64,000 nucleotides of DNA from Calliopum simillimum (lineage: Eukaryota > Arthropoda > Insecta > Diptera > Lauxaniidae), in contig OX638369.1 in assembly GCA_951812925.1 (NCBI GenBank), positions 45,317,061-45,381,060 of the forward strand, given 5' to 3'. Of the stretch, positions 11,639 through 25,690 are shown piece by piece; the first letter of the stretch is position 1, and every line of letters begins with the position of its first letter. The position numbers and the translations under genes are program-made. The notes under the pieces were generated by a model that was not told the DNA's origin, did not search any database, and saw only the letters and a list, made by a program, of their open reading frames with translations.

Positions 11639-14600
11639 TTTGTTAAATTATTGTTTAATTCTCAACTGAAAAAATTTATTTTTTCTGTAAGTAGATAAAG
11701 TTTTCGTATTTGATTCGAAAAATTAAAAGTACCTATTTTAGTTTTTTTTTGTCCAACCTCATGACATCAATCGCCGCTCAAATTCTGATGGCATTCGATT
11801 TACCAATTGGTCTGAACTTGGGGGTAAGTGGAAAGTTTTCTGCTATCATTTAATTGATTTGATGGTAATGAAAAATTTACAATTATAACTAAATCTATTG
11901 AAAGGGAAACGTTATTTCATTGCATTCAACTGTGTATTAAAAGCAGAAATTTTCTAATTGTGAGTGAGTATCTGAACAAAAACCGCCAACTGCTGAGTCA
12001 ACGACATTAAATTTTTTCTTAATTCAAAAATTAATATCATTACGTTAACACATAACGTCGCTAACGGCAGTTAGCGTTCACCAGTCTGCTTATAAATATT
12101 ATAAGGGTTTTTTTAATTCTTCTCAGAAATCATAAAATTTTCTCATTTATAACATTTCCCTCTCTTATTTATACGGTGGTTTTAAAGCGCGTCATGCGCG
12201 AATCCTTCCGTCTTTTTATTGTTTATCGTGAAAACGCTAAAAGCGCACCTTTTCTAAGCCACATTTCCTTTTGCCAAACATTTGACGTTAATAGAAAGTT
12301 GATTTAAATTTTTATTTTCCTTTTTAGTGTTAAAGTTGTTTTACTTTGTTTTTGTTATTGTTTTTTTCTCATTGTTGTGATTTGCGTTTTCATATCAAAA
12401 GTTTTTGCACTAAAAAAAAAAAAATTTAAAAAACAACAACAACAACAATGGCAAGCAGGCACGAAAGAAGTCACCGACTTGGCTTTTATGGGCTGCCGTG
12501 AAAAGCGCAATCCAAAGAGTTGCAATTTAGCCTGAAAATCAACAACAGAACACACAACAACAAAAGCGATAATAATAACAACAACAATAATAATAATGAT
12601 GAAACAAAACTTTAACTGTAAAGTTTGAACTTCAACAGTAAAAGCACAAATACACAAGTAAAAAACCCATGACCCAACGGGAAACGGAATTGCGTTGAAA
12701 CGACTTCAGTTGCGCTTCTAGGGAAGCAAGAAGTTGCTTCCAGCTTCAGAAGTACATGAAAAACACTTCAAATACGCTTAAGTGGAAGATGAGTGCAAGC
12801 ACACATTTGAAAGCATATGAAATACGTGGAAGTTTTTCAAAATTTTAAGTTCCATTTCACAAAAATTAAATTTTTTCTGTAAGTTTAAGTAGTTTTATTA
12901 ACATTTAACAGTTATAAAAAAAGAAAAAATTAGAGTTTGAAAAATTTTGTATGCTCCCATAGATGTGTTTCTATTGCGCTCTTTTTGGAAGCAGCTTCGT
13001 TTCTTCTCGTTGGGGAGTTACTTCTACATACATATAACCTGGTGCCCGGTAGGAAATGCGGCTGAGAGCTTAAATTAATTTACAGTTGCCCATTTGCCTC
13101 ATAAATGTTGCGTGCTTTCAAGTTTTCGTTTTGCGTCTAACGATATGGAAAAACTGACTCTTCGCATATATCATCGAAGGCAGTCGTTAGTTCAACGAAT
13201 TTAATATGTAGTCTCGGTTACCATTTGCATACTTCGATGCAAAAACTATTTCATAGAAAAATTGTACTCTAAAGTCCCAAATCCTCAGTCTCCTGGCATG
13301 TCTCTCTTTCGAAATTATAGTTTTTATGCTAAATAAAACTCAATTTCGAGTGTGCTAAAATACAAATGAGGTATGCAATCAATAGTGTTTCAATATAATT
13401 GCCAAATACTGCTGTTAATATCAAATTTTATTAAAAAATAGGTTTTTGAACTTTGTCACTCGACTTTTACTTCAGCCTCTTGACACATTAAAACATCTAA
13501 AAATATTGAAGAATTTTATTGGTGCGAATGAACGAATTAAAGTTATCTTATAGTCGCTTTCATTTGTCTCGGATCTTGGATAATTTAGTCAATACGCCGA
13601 GTTTTGAGTGTGAAATTGTGTTGCGGCCATTCGAATACTCAGGCAAATGTTTTTCTTTTTGAATTTATTACGTACGAAATTTTTATTATAGTTACAGGTT
13701 ATAAATTCATAGAATTTTAATGAAGACTTCCATGATTTCGTCGTTGTGAGTTGTATTAACGTTTTATTGAATGAAATGTGAAAAACCTCAGCCTCCTGGC
13801 CTCAGTTTCCTGGAAATTTAAAGATCTTATTTTTGTTTCTTAGTAGTAAAAATAATTGGGTTTTAACAAACAGTGCTTAATAAGATTATTTCTTTGGGAA
13901 CTCAACCTCCTAAGCTCCTTCATTTTTAACGGATATAAAATTCGTGCATCTTATATCTTCGACCAGCCCGTTTTTGAAAAGTACAAAACACACTTATACT
14001 GAACTCTTGCTACTTATTTGAACTCATATGCAAACAAAAATTGTGGCGAAAATAATCGCACACAAAAATGAAGATTGCAAGGAAGGTTAATGTTTGGTCG
14101 AGGACCAAAGAATATGTCTTTTCAGACGTTTGTAAAAAACAGATAATGGCAAAGGTTACCTTTAACGCCCGATGGGACACGACGGTTGCTGACGTCTTTT
14201 GGGCCTTTGTTGCTGGAAACGGCGATCTTTGCCACGGTCGTAGTAGATCTTTGGCCTAAAGCTCCTTTGTCGCTGGAAACGGCGATCCTTGCCACAGTCG
14301 TTGTAGATCCTGCGTACCACGGATTAACTGGTTTATCCTGGTTTTATTGATGGAGCGCACGTAGCGACAAGAAAAACACTTCATTCTTTTTTTTTTCTTT
14401 TTTTTAAAAACAAAGTTGCCCTTTAGGCCTAAAAACACTTTACTTTTTCTTTATTTAGGTTTAAGATAGAATTAAGTTAGGTTTTAAGTTATTTTTTAAG
14501 TTTAAATTAATTTTCTCTAAATTGGTCTGTCGTCTGCTTGATGTTAAAAATCCAAGTGACCAAAAATTTATGTCATGCCAAAGTGACATTTCAGGACTAT

Positions 14601-15879
14601 GAATTTCCACCAGAGTGAGCGAGACGGTGATATTTCCCATGTCAAAGTCAATTCAGATTTAAGGCCAGCGAGTACGAATTCGCCGTGTGCATGGGTAGGG
14701 TTGCCGTCGCTTAGTAATCACTTGGGAAATATTTTTTAAACTTTTGAAAGGGTCGTTTGCTGTTTCCGGATACACAACAAAAATATTTTCGAAGTGTTTA
14801 AAAAAGGGTGAGTTTACGTTTCCGATTAAACCGTTACCACAAAGTTTCCAAAAAAATACCTTCGAACTGTAATGTATGTCGATTGCTATGATTGCATATC
14901 GCTTTAACAAATGTAATAGGGCTTATCAGAAAAAAACATTCAAGAATTTTTTCTCAGACTGCTTTAAAGTCTCCATTGTATTCTGATAATCTTCAATATC
15001 CGATATTCCGTTCCTCTTAATTTTTATTGGGATCTTCTTGAAGTAATTTTCACCATTTTGGTTTCTTCTTAAAATTTATTATTTTAAGCCTTTCCCAAAT
15101 ACATCATTTGTAATCAAGTGATTTACACAAGATCCGTCTTTCTGTCTGCGCAGTTACTTAACTCTCGAACAAGGCGAGTACAAAGTACACAGTACAAACA
15201 CTTTATGGGGTATATAATGAATATTCCTTATTGATTTGAAAAAACGAATCCATGTTAAACGGATCTACAGTAAGTACAATACATTTTTTTTTTATTCCCA
15301 CTGTGATTGACATTGTAACGGTCACGATCAAAGTCATTGTCACTGACATGAACTTTCCTATAGAGCATTTAACACATTCACGCATATGGGTACTATAGGC
15401 GCTACGTGTTCTTCTCTTCTTAAGAGAAGAAAAGAAAATTAAAAAGTTCACAAAGAGCGCTGCACTCACACACACACTTACATAGAAAAGACAAAGCAAA
15501 TAGAGAGAAATATGTATGTGTTGTTGTGCTTACAAAAGTATGTGTAATGAAAAGGCAGGTGAACGGAAATAAAAAAATTTAAAAAAAGTGTTGAAAGTTG
15601 CACTTCTTAAGATTTTTGTTTTAAATTTTTCTTTAAGTATGGCGTCACTTTTCATCATTCTTTAAAATTCTTTTTTTGTTTTTCTTTGAAGAGTGTGTTC
15701 ACTACATTGTCTTCTACATTTTTGCTTTCAACAGAAATAATAAATTAACTTATTAACCTTTTGTTTTATATTTGCATTCTTTGTTTGTAAGAATATAAAT
15801 AAATTAAATACTTATGTTGTTCACCGTTATATTTTGATAACATGTACTATAAACTTAGCCTTTCTTTAAATAAAACTTT
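11639..15879. other. Noncoding DNA
   Basis: Contains (AAC)n runs near 12435 and 12570-12595 and scattered CCTCAG-CTCCTGG phrases near 13285, 13787 and 13907. No coding region recognised apart from the short duplication at 14206-14310. Confidence 0.5.
14206..14310. repeat. 60-bp tandem duplication
   Basis: Seen: CTTTGTTGCTGGAAACGGCG-type sequence at 14204 recurs at 14264 with about 85 percent identity over 45 bp. The patch is more GC-rich than its surroundings, possibly a retroelement relic. Confidence 0.6.
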
Positions 15880-15994
15880 GTGAAATTTTTACACATTCTG
15901 TATAAAAAATTCTCAAAAAAATGTGTAAAAGATGCGGGAATTTCACAAATTACTGAGTGGGTCCCTTTTTAAACAGAATGTATAAAGTTTCACA
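15880..15994. mobile_element. Small inverted-repeat element
   Basis: Seen: GTGAAATTTTTACACATTCT at the left and a mirrored AACAGAATGTATAAAGTTTC at the right. Imperfect terminal repeats of about 28 bp. No target duplication resolved. Confidence 0.45.
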
Positions 15995-16202
15995 GTATTA
16001 TATAAGTAGAGTGTGAAGCAAACAATGTACTAAGTCTTAAAACTTATGCAAAATCTATAGGCTGGACCAATTCTTTTCGAACCGCGACTCAAAAGCACCG
16101 AAAGTTGTTAAGCCAGATAACCCGCTTCAATCTCTTCAAAGTTTTTGTCCTTAGCGTTTCATCAGATTCTTCGATTATGTTAACCAGAATTTCACTTCTT
16201 TG

Positions 16203-16530
16203 ACAGACGGCAGCTCTAATGCATATTACAGGCGCATTAATGTGAAACTTTTTATTGCATGATTTTAGGCATTTTTTAAATACATATTTCATAGACATCG
16301 ACTAAAAGAAAATTTCCTAATTCAGGGTCCAAAAACTTCTAAAACATCAAAAACACGATTAATAGTGAGTTAAGTATCAAAAAAGCTAATACGAATTTTT
16401 TGGACCCTGAATTGGGAAATTTTCTTTTAGTCAATGTCTATCAAATGTATATTTAAATAATGCCTAAAATCATGCAATAAAAAGTTTCACATTATTGCGC
16501 TTGTAATGTGCATTTGAGCTGCCGTCTGTC
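16203..16530. mobile_element. Foldback MITE copy 1 (CAGACGGCAGCTC ends)
   Basis: Seen: ACAGACGGCAGCTCTAATGC at the left and GAGCTGCCGTCTGTC at the right. The inverted arms are about 130 bp and include TGAAACTTTTTATTGCATGA and a TTCAGGGTCCAAAAA inner end. A second copy lies 280 bp downstream. Confidence 0.8.
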
Positions 16531-16806
16531 TGTAGCATAAGAGAAATATTGCTAACGGTTTTTATGCAGTCTCCAAAGGCTGGAATGTGCGACAAAATAA
16601 AAGAAAAGAGTAGTGATGAGAAAAAATTAGTATAGGTCTTGGTAATTTTACGAGATTTTTCCTCTTAGTAAGACCATGACCGAGACCAAGGCATAATGCG
16701 CAAGGGTCAATATCAAAATCAAAACCAAGACTCAATGCCCAAGACCAGAACGGTTATGGTATTAGTCTTGGTTTGCTAATCACCCGAAAATAGTGCGCCT
16801 AATGCT

Positions 16807-17135
16807 CCAGACAGCCGGCAGCTCTAATGCACATTACAGACGGAATAATGTGAAACTTTTTGTTGCATGATCGTAGGAATTATTTAAATACATATTGTAT
16901 TTCATAGACATTGACTAAAAGAAAAATTCTAATTAGCTTTTCTGATGATACTTAACTCACTATTAATCTTGTTTTTAATGTTTTAGAAGTTTTTGGACCC
17001 TGAATTGGGAAATTTTCTTTAGTCAATGTACATATTTAAAAAAAAAAAATGCCTGAAATCATGCAATAAAAAGTTTTACAGTTTAGTGTATTGTTATTGC
17101 GTCTGTAATGTGCATTAGAGCTGCCGTCTGTCTGC
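16807..17135. mobile_element. Foldback MITE copy 2 (CAGACGGCAGCTC ends)
   Basis: Seen: same ends and arms as 16203-16530, with its own substitutions and a poly-A stretch in the right arm. The intervening 16540-16800 carries a TCTTGGT-type repeat also seen near 21005. Confidence 0.8.
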
Positions 17136-20100
17136 GGCATAAACCAAAATGAAATTAATTAATTTTTAAAGTTTTTTTAAGGGCAACTTAAATAATTGAA
17201 ATTTTCGGAGCAATAAGAATAAGATTTCTGCTGTCTCATAAATGAAATGGTCGATTTGTCGACAATCATAGTTCCAAAGCGTCTTATCTGTAATTCATGA
17301 TTGTGTGGCACTCTCGAAGCGCGAAAATTCGAAAACTCTAAAATTCTTGAAAACACAACACAGTTCAAAATCTTCAAAAGAGAAAACGATTAAGATAAAT
17401 TTCGTAGTTGTATTGTTGATTCAACATTTTTTGGCTAACCTGCACTTATTTACATTCAAATTCCTCAATACTCTATAGACTTTTTAAGTTTAAAATTTTG
17501 GCATAATAAAATTAAGACTTCTTCTTGCTTTCAGTACCTAAACAAAGTCCATTACTCGCTTCTTATGGAACTTCAATTTAAATTCAATAGAATATTTACG
17601 GCTTTTTCGATGCAGAACCATGTGATAGTTAGAAAATGGAAGAAAAAAAATCCACAATATAAATTGCTTAAATTTTTTATTGCCACAAATGCCAACATAG
17701 TGACATTGAAGACTTAAAATCCCACTCAAATCTCTCAAATCTTAACAATGTCACCTCAATTGGGAACAATTACATGCGACGTCATCGTCGTACGATGCTC
17801 CCTGTGTGTATTGCCTACTAAACTAAACGCACACTACTAACATATGAACACATACATACAACAATTGCAGCCAACAAGGAAAACACTTTTGCAATAGCTA
17901 TGAGTACTACACTTTAAGGCCCCACTGCAAGTACAATACATTTAAATCCCCTAACGAGACAATGATATATCTAACATACACTTATGCTCTTCAAACTCTA
18001 ACACATGTAAGGAAGTATTGTTTTTTTTTAAACGTATTTAGTCAGTGGCGTATTTTGACCATTTTACAAAAAAATTATTATTTGTTATTAAAATTATAAC
18101 ATCCCACTTCCGTCCTCTTAAGCATTAAAAATGTCTACAAACTTGAGTTTTTCACTTTACGATTTCAAAATGCCATAACTCAGTCAATTTATGGAATTTT
18201 TCATTGATCGAAGTGTCATTTTATTCAAAATTGTATTTATTTTTAGAAAATTAAAAAAAAAAACGGTTTTTATTTTGTGAAGATAAGGTACCTTTTCCAC
18301 TGGAAGGTCACATATATGAGCAGTTTATTTTAAAAGCGAAGCAAGTCCGAAACGAGGTAAAAATAATGTCAATATGAATTGGCTGATATTTTTGTCGGAA
18401 ATGAATAAAATTGGTCTCTGTTTTCACGAAAATTAAGTGTCAGCTAACGCTTATGTAGATATTCTTGGATATGGCTGCAAAGAAGTACAGGGTTTTCTGG
18501 TTCGATTTTCGATTCGGGAACGGTAATTCAATTTTCAAATTTTATGGTTGAGAGTTACCTTGTCTTGTTATATCGCTTTAAAATTGATGAAAAACAGCAT
18601 ACAACGGTCCTAATTGCAATTTGAAGTCCAGTTTATTACATATTCCTAGAGACCAACCTCAAATGCACCTTCACTCAAAAAATGGCAACAGTAAAAAAAA
18701 AACTGTCAATTAGAACCGTTGTACAAGTGAGCGACGATATTTTGACCTTTTTAAAATACCTCAGGATATGTGAGGATTCTCATATGACAGAGCGATTCTG
18801 GGGACAAATTCGGATTCAGCACCAAAAGCTACGTCAAAAACTGAAACTGCTGTTAATTTTTTGACCAAGTGTAACCCCTAAACTTTGACAATTGGCATTA
18901 AATGCCATAAGGAAAAAAAAAAAACGAATGCACGATAAATATTAAGAAGAAAAGGAAGAACAACTTTAATTTTGTCACTTATGACATTTACTGTCAAAAT
19001 TAAATCTCTTTCGGCCTGTGGAAATGGTAAGGATTTAACCATTAGATTCATAAATCTCGGTCTCTGTTGGAAAATAAGTATAAGGTTTTTTATTAACCCA
19101 AGCCGATCCCTTTATAAACGCTATTGTTTCAGCAAACAACATGTACATTAAAATGGGTCGACCACTATACAAAACTAGTAATGGAGTCTTTCTTTGCGTT
19201 ACCGACTTGACATCGCCGATTTTTATGATAACTGGTGGAAAGTTAGTAAAATTTCCAAGATGGTGGCCACACGAAGATCGATCAAACTTTTGGATACTCA
19301 CACATTAGAAAATTCATAGCTCCTCGGCTTTTTATCCGATTTTAATGAAGTTTCAGGGATTCTGTAGAAAACTATGAGTTTTTTTTAAAAAAAAAAAAAA
19401 TACACTGAAAAAAAAAATTACACTGAAAGAAAAAAAAAAATATTTTTGGTGGAAAAAAACTTTTTTTCTTTTTCAAGGCCATTTTGGGGCTTTGTGCACC
19501 CTTTTTGTTTTTTTTTTAAATTTTTTATTTTTATTTAAAAGTAAATTTTATAACAATTACACTGTACTAGTTTTTGGGACCTTTTTTTTTGGTCTTGCGG
19601 AAGATAGGTCTTTCTTACCTAATTCGGGTACGAGGAATTCAGTGCTGCTAACCGCTTTGCTGGATTGGTTCATCACCCTATACAAAAAGTTCAAATCAAA
19701 ATTTCGTTCAGAAAGAGGTATTTTTCATAAAGAATCTCTAAGTAACTCCTGATAAACCAATGATTTTTCATCAAAAGTATATTTTCCAAGTCATGACGAA
19801 TTAATGGACATTTTAATTGCTAACTTTCTAATCAACTTATTGGATATTTTTGTATTTTAACGTTAATTTCTCCCGAATTTTCATAAAATTTTATTTTTTG
19901 CTCAGTCATTTGTAGGTTTAATCACTAAATCTAGAATAGAACTGTCATTTGTCATATGATTTTATTCTGCAAAGGCTTTAAATTTGAACAATAAAATGTT
20001 GTTATTGGTAAGAATAATAAAATTTTAAGTTTATAGTTTTTCGGTCCGGAAATAGCCTTTGTATGTAATTTCGAGATATCCTTTTTTAAAACGCTAATAA

Positions 20101-21829
20101 CTTGGGATGTATTAATCCAATTCCAAAGTAGTTTAAGTACGGCTGGTTTAGGGTAATTTTTACTATTCGTAGTCATTAACAAAAATTAATTTTACTATTT
20201 TCTGTTTTTGTTAAATAGTTTTTATTAGACCTCAAAACAGTGATTTTTTCACTTTGTGCAAAGATAATTCAGGATCCTGACGTGATAGAAAAAAGCCAAG
20301 ATCACATTCGTAATAAGAAGGTCCCGATCCATCATAAATTGCTACATAAACTGAAAACGGAAAACCATGTTTAGGCTGGACCGCAGTAGGGGCTTAAAAA
20401 CATGGACCACCGCAGGTCCAGACAGCATCCACTTTCTTGATACTTGTAGTCAGACTTATGAGAACCTCAGATCAGTTTTCGTTGCTCATATTTTGTATAC
20501 TCAAGTCCGTCTAGAAATTGAGAGAAAATTGAGAAAATTTGGAAAAAATTAAGGACATAGTTACGAAGTATCCGATAAATTGATAAAAAAATTAGCAACT
20601 CCATTGCCAATTAATACATCCTGAACAGAAAAACATACTTTTAATGAAAAATTATTGATTAATCACAATTTAATAAGAGATTGTTTATGACAAAAACCAC
20701 TTTCTAGACAAAATTTTGATTTGAACTTTTTGTATGGGGCTATGAACCAATCCAGCAAAACGCTTAACACCACTGAATTCCCCATGCCTGAATTAGGTAA
20801 TAATGACCTATTTCCCGTCAGACCAAATTTTCAACTAGTACAGTGTTATTTTCCTGCCCTCAAAATTGTGGTATGTTTTATGGTTATCAAGGTATGAATT
20901 TTTGAAGTTGTATAATGTTGGTTTTATCATCAGTCATTCGTGCGCGTGCGCTACTATATAGGGTTGCCATCGTCCGGACGGAAGACTGTTATGATATCAG
21001 TATCTTGGTCTTGCAAAATTACCAAAACCAAGAATCAAGAACAATACTAATTTTGCTCATCACTACATACATATGTCAGATATAAGTCAAAAAACCTGTA
21101 CTTGAATAGTGGGCGGGTAATATGGTATACTTACACCATAAAATCAAATATAATAATTGAAAGGTATGAAATAAGCTCATAAAAATATTTACATTGGTTC
21201 TCAAACTCAAAGTTAAGAATAACAAAAAAAACTCCTGCACCGCATTACCCGCCTTCAACTGTTCCACATTGGCCGATTTTTAGAATTTATAAAATTATAA
21301 AAATAAAATGGAAAGCTTTGTGAATTTGCACAGTTAAACACTTATTTCACAATATTTAGCACTTACCCTTACCGATTGTAAATAAAACTTGCACAGAAAA
21401 CAACTTTTTGCTTAAATAAATTTTTTTACGAAACATGCGGAAAAAAAGTAGACCACACGCGATTACATGTTTTGTTCAACTGACGGCATAAAAATTATGC
21501 AACACATCTCTGGTTTCTCTTGTTTTCTGAGCGTTTAAAACATATGACGCCCGCAAGTTCTTATCCAAATCGGAGAGTATACCACATTACCCGACTATAC
21601 CTCAAACTCCGAAGTTCCCCTATTGTTCCCACTCTGGGAATAAGATGGTCAGTTAAGTAATTCAGCATTTTGGCTTATAACTTAGGCCTTTACAATCGAT
21701 GCATTATAGATAGGAGCGTTTTCCTGTTTCAGAATCCATTGGAATTGTCCAAACATTTGAGAACTTTTAAAAAAAGCTGATTTCAACATGGTTTTATAAA
21801 AATTTTCGGTAAAAATCGAATGAGGAAAA
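17136..21829. other. Noncoding DNA with one unassigned open stretch
   Basis: The only protein-like stretch is minus strand 19301-19035 (88 codons, including TPLLVLYSGRPILMYMLFAE). It has no start context, splice structure or recognised family. The rest is AT-rich, with a partial MITE at 18340-18450. Confidence 0.4.
18340..18450. mobile_element. Degenerate partial copy of the 11381 MITE
   Basis: Seen: CGAAACGAGGTAAAAATAAT and GGTCTCTGTTTTCACGAAAA match the inner right part of 11381-11638 read on the minus strand, with several substitutions. The outer terminal repeat is lost. Confidence 0.55.
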
Positions 21830-22180
21830 ACTCATCTGCTCTATATTTTGAGATATTTGAGGTTGAAACCACGAACACGAATATTTTTGAGGTTCGATGC
21901 AGATTGCAGAAATTGTTCTTTATTTTTTTTAAATAACTCATCACGTAGTACTCTTTCTTTTCAAAATGAGCTCTTTAGAAATTTTGTACGATGATTTTTC
22001 AAAAGTTATGGTCGATTTAAGATGAAATCACAAAATCCATAGACTGTTTTGGGTAAGTTGTTATACAGGATTTCATAAAATCATCTTAAATCGGCCAAAA
22101 CTTTTAAAAGAAACAACGTTCGACACTTATTAAGAGCTCATTTTGAAGAAAAATGTCTCAAAATATAGAGCTGATGGGCT
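21830..22180. repeat. Imperfect palindrome
   Basis: Seen: ATCTGCTCTATATTTTGAGA (left) is mirrored by TCTCAAAATATAGAGCTGAT (right), and AAAATGAGCTCTT and CGATTTAAGATGA are mirrored further in. The left arm has about 90 extra bases. Ends and target site not resolved. Confidence 0.6.
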
Positions 22181-24104
22181 GATTCTGACGTCGGATTCGG
22201 ATTCTACGCAGAAAGAAAATCAAAAACCCAATACCTATCTGTTGTGCAGTGTAATATTTGCTTTGAAATCCAGTAAGTATTAATTTGACCAACTACCTCA
22301 TTATTATTAACAAAAAAGTTAAATCTCTAATTTCAATGGTTGAGAGAACCATTTTTTTTAGCGACCCACCTTAATGTACACATATATATATTGCCAAAAA
22401 AAAAAACACCATCGAGGAACTCAAACGAATACAGACAGAATCATCAATGGGTGAGAGTTAAGGCTGATGTAGGCAGGGAGCTCCTAATAAATCCTGAATG
22501 TTTCACTGCCAAATTACAATTGACCAAGCAAATTGATGTAGACTCTGAGTGGTTTTCAATGTAAACGGAATGTCCAACTACATACCTTTACACAGACTGA
22601 TCAGAACGGAGAAGTATGTACATCTGTATGTATGTAGGTGCGTCTTAACTGACCTTTATTTGCTTAGGTTTTACTTGGCAGCTTTTGCAGTCAGCTGAGG
22701 TTGGTTAGCTTATAGCCAGAGTACAGAGACTTTTTGCCTTGCTAACTAAGTTTATTTTGCGCACCTACACTACCCATAGATACACATGTACCTAGATCTT
22801 TGTAGCTGCTGACTAGGGGTTTGATATTGTTTGACCAACTACGTTATGCTGTCATTTCCGTAATTCTTCATTTACCTTAAATATCCTAACTAAACCCACA
22901 CATACGAGTACTCTTACATATTGAAATTTCTATAGAAAAATTTAATCTTTGTTTTTTGAAATTTTTGCAAACATTTTTATTGCTTCCCATTTCTCATTAT
23001 TACTTGCAGACAATGAAAATGTTTGGGTCTTTCCCTCCCATGGCCAGAAATGCATTCATTGTTACAGTTTATGTCAAACCACAACGATTAGTACACATAC
23101 ATATGTATGTTTGCATATTTTACGATATACATTTGTGTTGAAATACTTACGTACACATGCAGCTATTTGCATGTGCCTTAATGCTTCCCCAAAGATACAT
23201 AAACAAGTGGCAATATTCAGTAGTAGCTTTCATTCGAGTGTCCATCTTCCATCTACTGCTAAATAGTCAGGTTTATACGGGGAGCATGAGGAGCACTGAA
23301 CACAAAATGGTCATGGTTGCAATGATTTTGTATAGGTAGACGACTGGACCCATTGGGTTTTGGAATTTGTGTACGTCAGTTCAGTCAATTGGAACGTAAT
23401 CATTGACATTTCATTTTTCGGTTGAGAATTCATGGAGAAGTAATTTTTTTTTTTTGGGAAATCGAGGTAGGGGCCAGATGAAGTTTGGTGTGTGTCAAGG
23501 CAAAAAGTGATGTTTTTTTTTTTCAAAAATTCAAATTTAAATTATTTTATTTTGCATGTTGTGCTTTTGGAAATTCAAAACTGAAATAGTTACATACACA
23601 TCTATGGTATATATATTTTCGTTTATACTTTAAATCTCTTTGTTCAAAGGCTTCAAAGTGTTTTTTACTGGAATTTTATGAATTCATTTTAAAAGTGCTC
23701 ATGCAATGCTCCAAATTTTGTAAAATACATTTACTTTATGAAAATTGGAATTTATTGTGAATGCAATTGCTTTAATGAAGTGTTTCGTTAGGTTGTTGTT
23801 AGTCACCAGAAAATCTTTTTTTTTTTTTTTTAATACGAAATAATGGAGTTGCATACGAGTTCTTGTAGTACATATACTATTTCATTTCAAAATTTTCCAT
23901 TCTCAGAAATTTGCAAAATGAAATAAGTATAAAACATTTCACTTTCAATTCAAGTACTCTTCCTAAATTACAAAATGGAAGAATCAAAAAAGCAAAAGAC
24001 ACTTTCGCTTTGCTTTGGAATGTCTGACGATTTTCACTTCGGTCAACAACAAGGAAACTTATAATCTTTGAGTCACAAATAAAACCCAAACCAAAATTAA
24101 ATAA
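22181..24104. other. Noncoding DNA
   Basis: ACATACATATGTATGT-type stretches (near 23097) and short overlapping open frames. No conserved protein motif or splice structure was recognised. Confidence 0.5.
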
Positions 24105-24448
24105 AACTAGTAAGGATGCTATATTTGGCGTGGCCAAAAATGATCTACCCTAAACCGTAAAATTTTAAAAACTTTATTTGTAAGAGACTACCTACGCCCT
24201 CTTATCCAAATTCTTCTGGTTTCCACTCCGAGCTTGCTTTGACTATTTGAAGTGCTTGTACGAAATTTGGTTGCATTATCTCAAAAAAACCCATGAACTA
24301 CGGCAATTTGAAAAATTTGCTTGAATGCGAGGTGCCACGCCCCTTTGTTCGAGTTCATTCAGTTTTCATTCTGAGCTTGACTCGACTATCTTAAACGTCT
24401 GAACGAAAATTGGTTGCATTATCTCAAAGAACCCATTTATGGTAGGAA
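24105..24448 (+). repeat. Dispersed repeat family A, fragment
   Basis: Seen: begins AAACTAGTAAGG, continues with a TGGCC-CCAAA-CTACCCTA head and GGTGCCACGCCCC-type subunits. It is interrupted at 24449 by an unrelated motif cluster and resumes after 24996. Confidence 0.65.
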
Positions 24449-24996
24449 CGGCGTTAGAAAATAACGCCCAATGAAATAACGCCCAAAAACAAAATAACGC
24501 CCAAATTATTTTGATATAAATTTGGGCGATAATCATTTTGAAAATAACGCCCAAAAATTTGGGCTCTATTTTATGTTTTTTTGGGCGTTATTTCGTTTTA
24601 TTTTGAAAAAATGAAATAACGCCAAAAAAAAACGAAATATCGCCCAAAAAACAGAATGACGCAATAACGCCCAAAATAAAAACGAACTAACGCCCAAAAA
24701 ATATGAAATAACGCCCAAAAACAAAAACGAAATAACGTCCAAATTATTTTCATACAAATTTTATTTTTATAAAACGAAATAACGCCCAAAAAAAAAAACC
24801 AAATAACGCCAAAATTATTTTCATACAAATAAATTTTGGGCGTTATTTTCAAAATTATTATTGCCCAAATTTATATGAAAATAATTTGGGAGTTATTTGG
24901 TTTTTGTTTTTTGGCGTTATTTTATTTATTTTTGGCGTTATTTGGTTTTTGTTTTGGGCGTCATTACGTGGTTTTATTTTTTGGGCGTTATTTTGG
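24449..24996. repeat. Cluster of AAATAACGCCCAA motifs in both orientations
   Basis: Seen: about ten forward (AATAACGCCC) and six inverted (GGGCGTTATT) occurrences separated by A-rich spacers of 5-30 bp. The right third mirrors the left. The cluster interrupts a family A repeat on both sides, so it behaves as an insertion. Several overlapping open frames here are repeat artefacts. Confidence 0.75.
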
Positions 24997-25690
24997 AGTG
25001 CAATTAGTTTCACTCTGAGCTTGGCTAGTCTATTTCGAGTGTTTACAAAATTTGGTTACATTATCTTTAGATTTTTTAAAGCGGACTCGAAATGGCAAAA
25101 AACATCACTTACTTCCACAATTTTGATACCTTATTTTAAAATTTATATCAAAACTTTAACTTTGACAGAGTTGTGTTGTAAATTGATCTACATAAAAATG
25201 GTTCTAGGATTCCTTTATCATGGAGTATAAGCTATAGTACCTGGATACCGATCCCTGCTCGATCGACAATCTAATCTGATAGTTTTAATTGATGGGGAAC
25301 TGGAAAGTATCGAATGGTATCGAAAACAATAGAAAACTACTAAGGCGGTAACCTTTGGCCAGGCCAAAAATTAAATACCCTTCATTGCAGTATTTTTTAA
25401 ATTTTGCTTATATGGGAGGTGCTACGCCCTCTTGTCCGAGTTCATCTAGTATTAGCTCAGAGCATGCACTTATAGTCCTTAGTATATGAGTGAAACTTGG
25501 TTGGATTATCTCAAAAAACTTTTCCAGCCAGCCTGCCAGCCAGACAGACGGACATGGCTATATGAACTCAGGAGGTTACGCTGGTCAAGAATATATATAT
25601 TTTTCTATATCTGTCATGCCTCCTTCTTTGCGTTACAAATAGAAGGTCAAAGTGAATATACCCTGGGTGTAGGGTGTAAAAATATCATAA
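24997..25690 (+). repeat. Dispersed repeat family A, continuation and second copy
   Basis: Seen: the rest of the interrupted copy (to about 25240), then a copy starting near 25330 with CTTTGGCCAGGCCAAA. It ends with the tail CCAGCCAGACAGACGGACAT, AAGAATATATATAT and AGTGAATATACCCTGGGTGT. Confidence 0.6.

Noticed and set aside
19035..19301. 88-codon minus-strand stretch with a hydrophobic middle
   Set aside because: No start context, splice sites or recognised family; kept only as a remark in the noncoding entry.
24566..25230. Open frames rich in FWALF and FGRY phrases
   Set aside because: Generated by the GGGCGTTATT motif cluster read in different frames.
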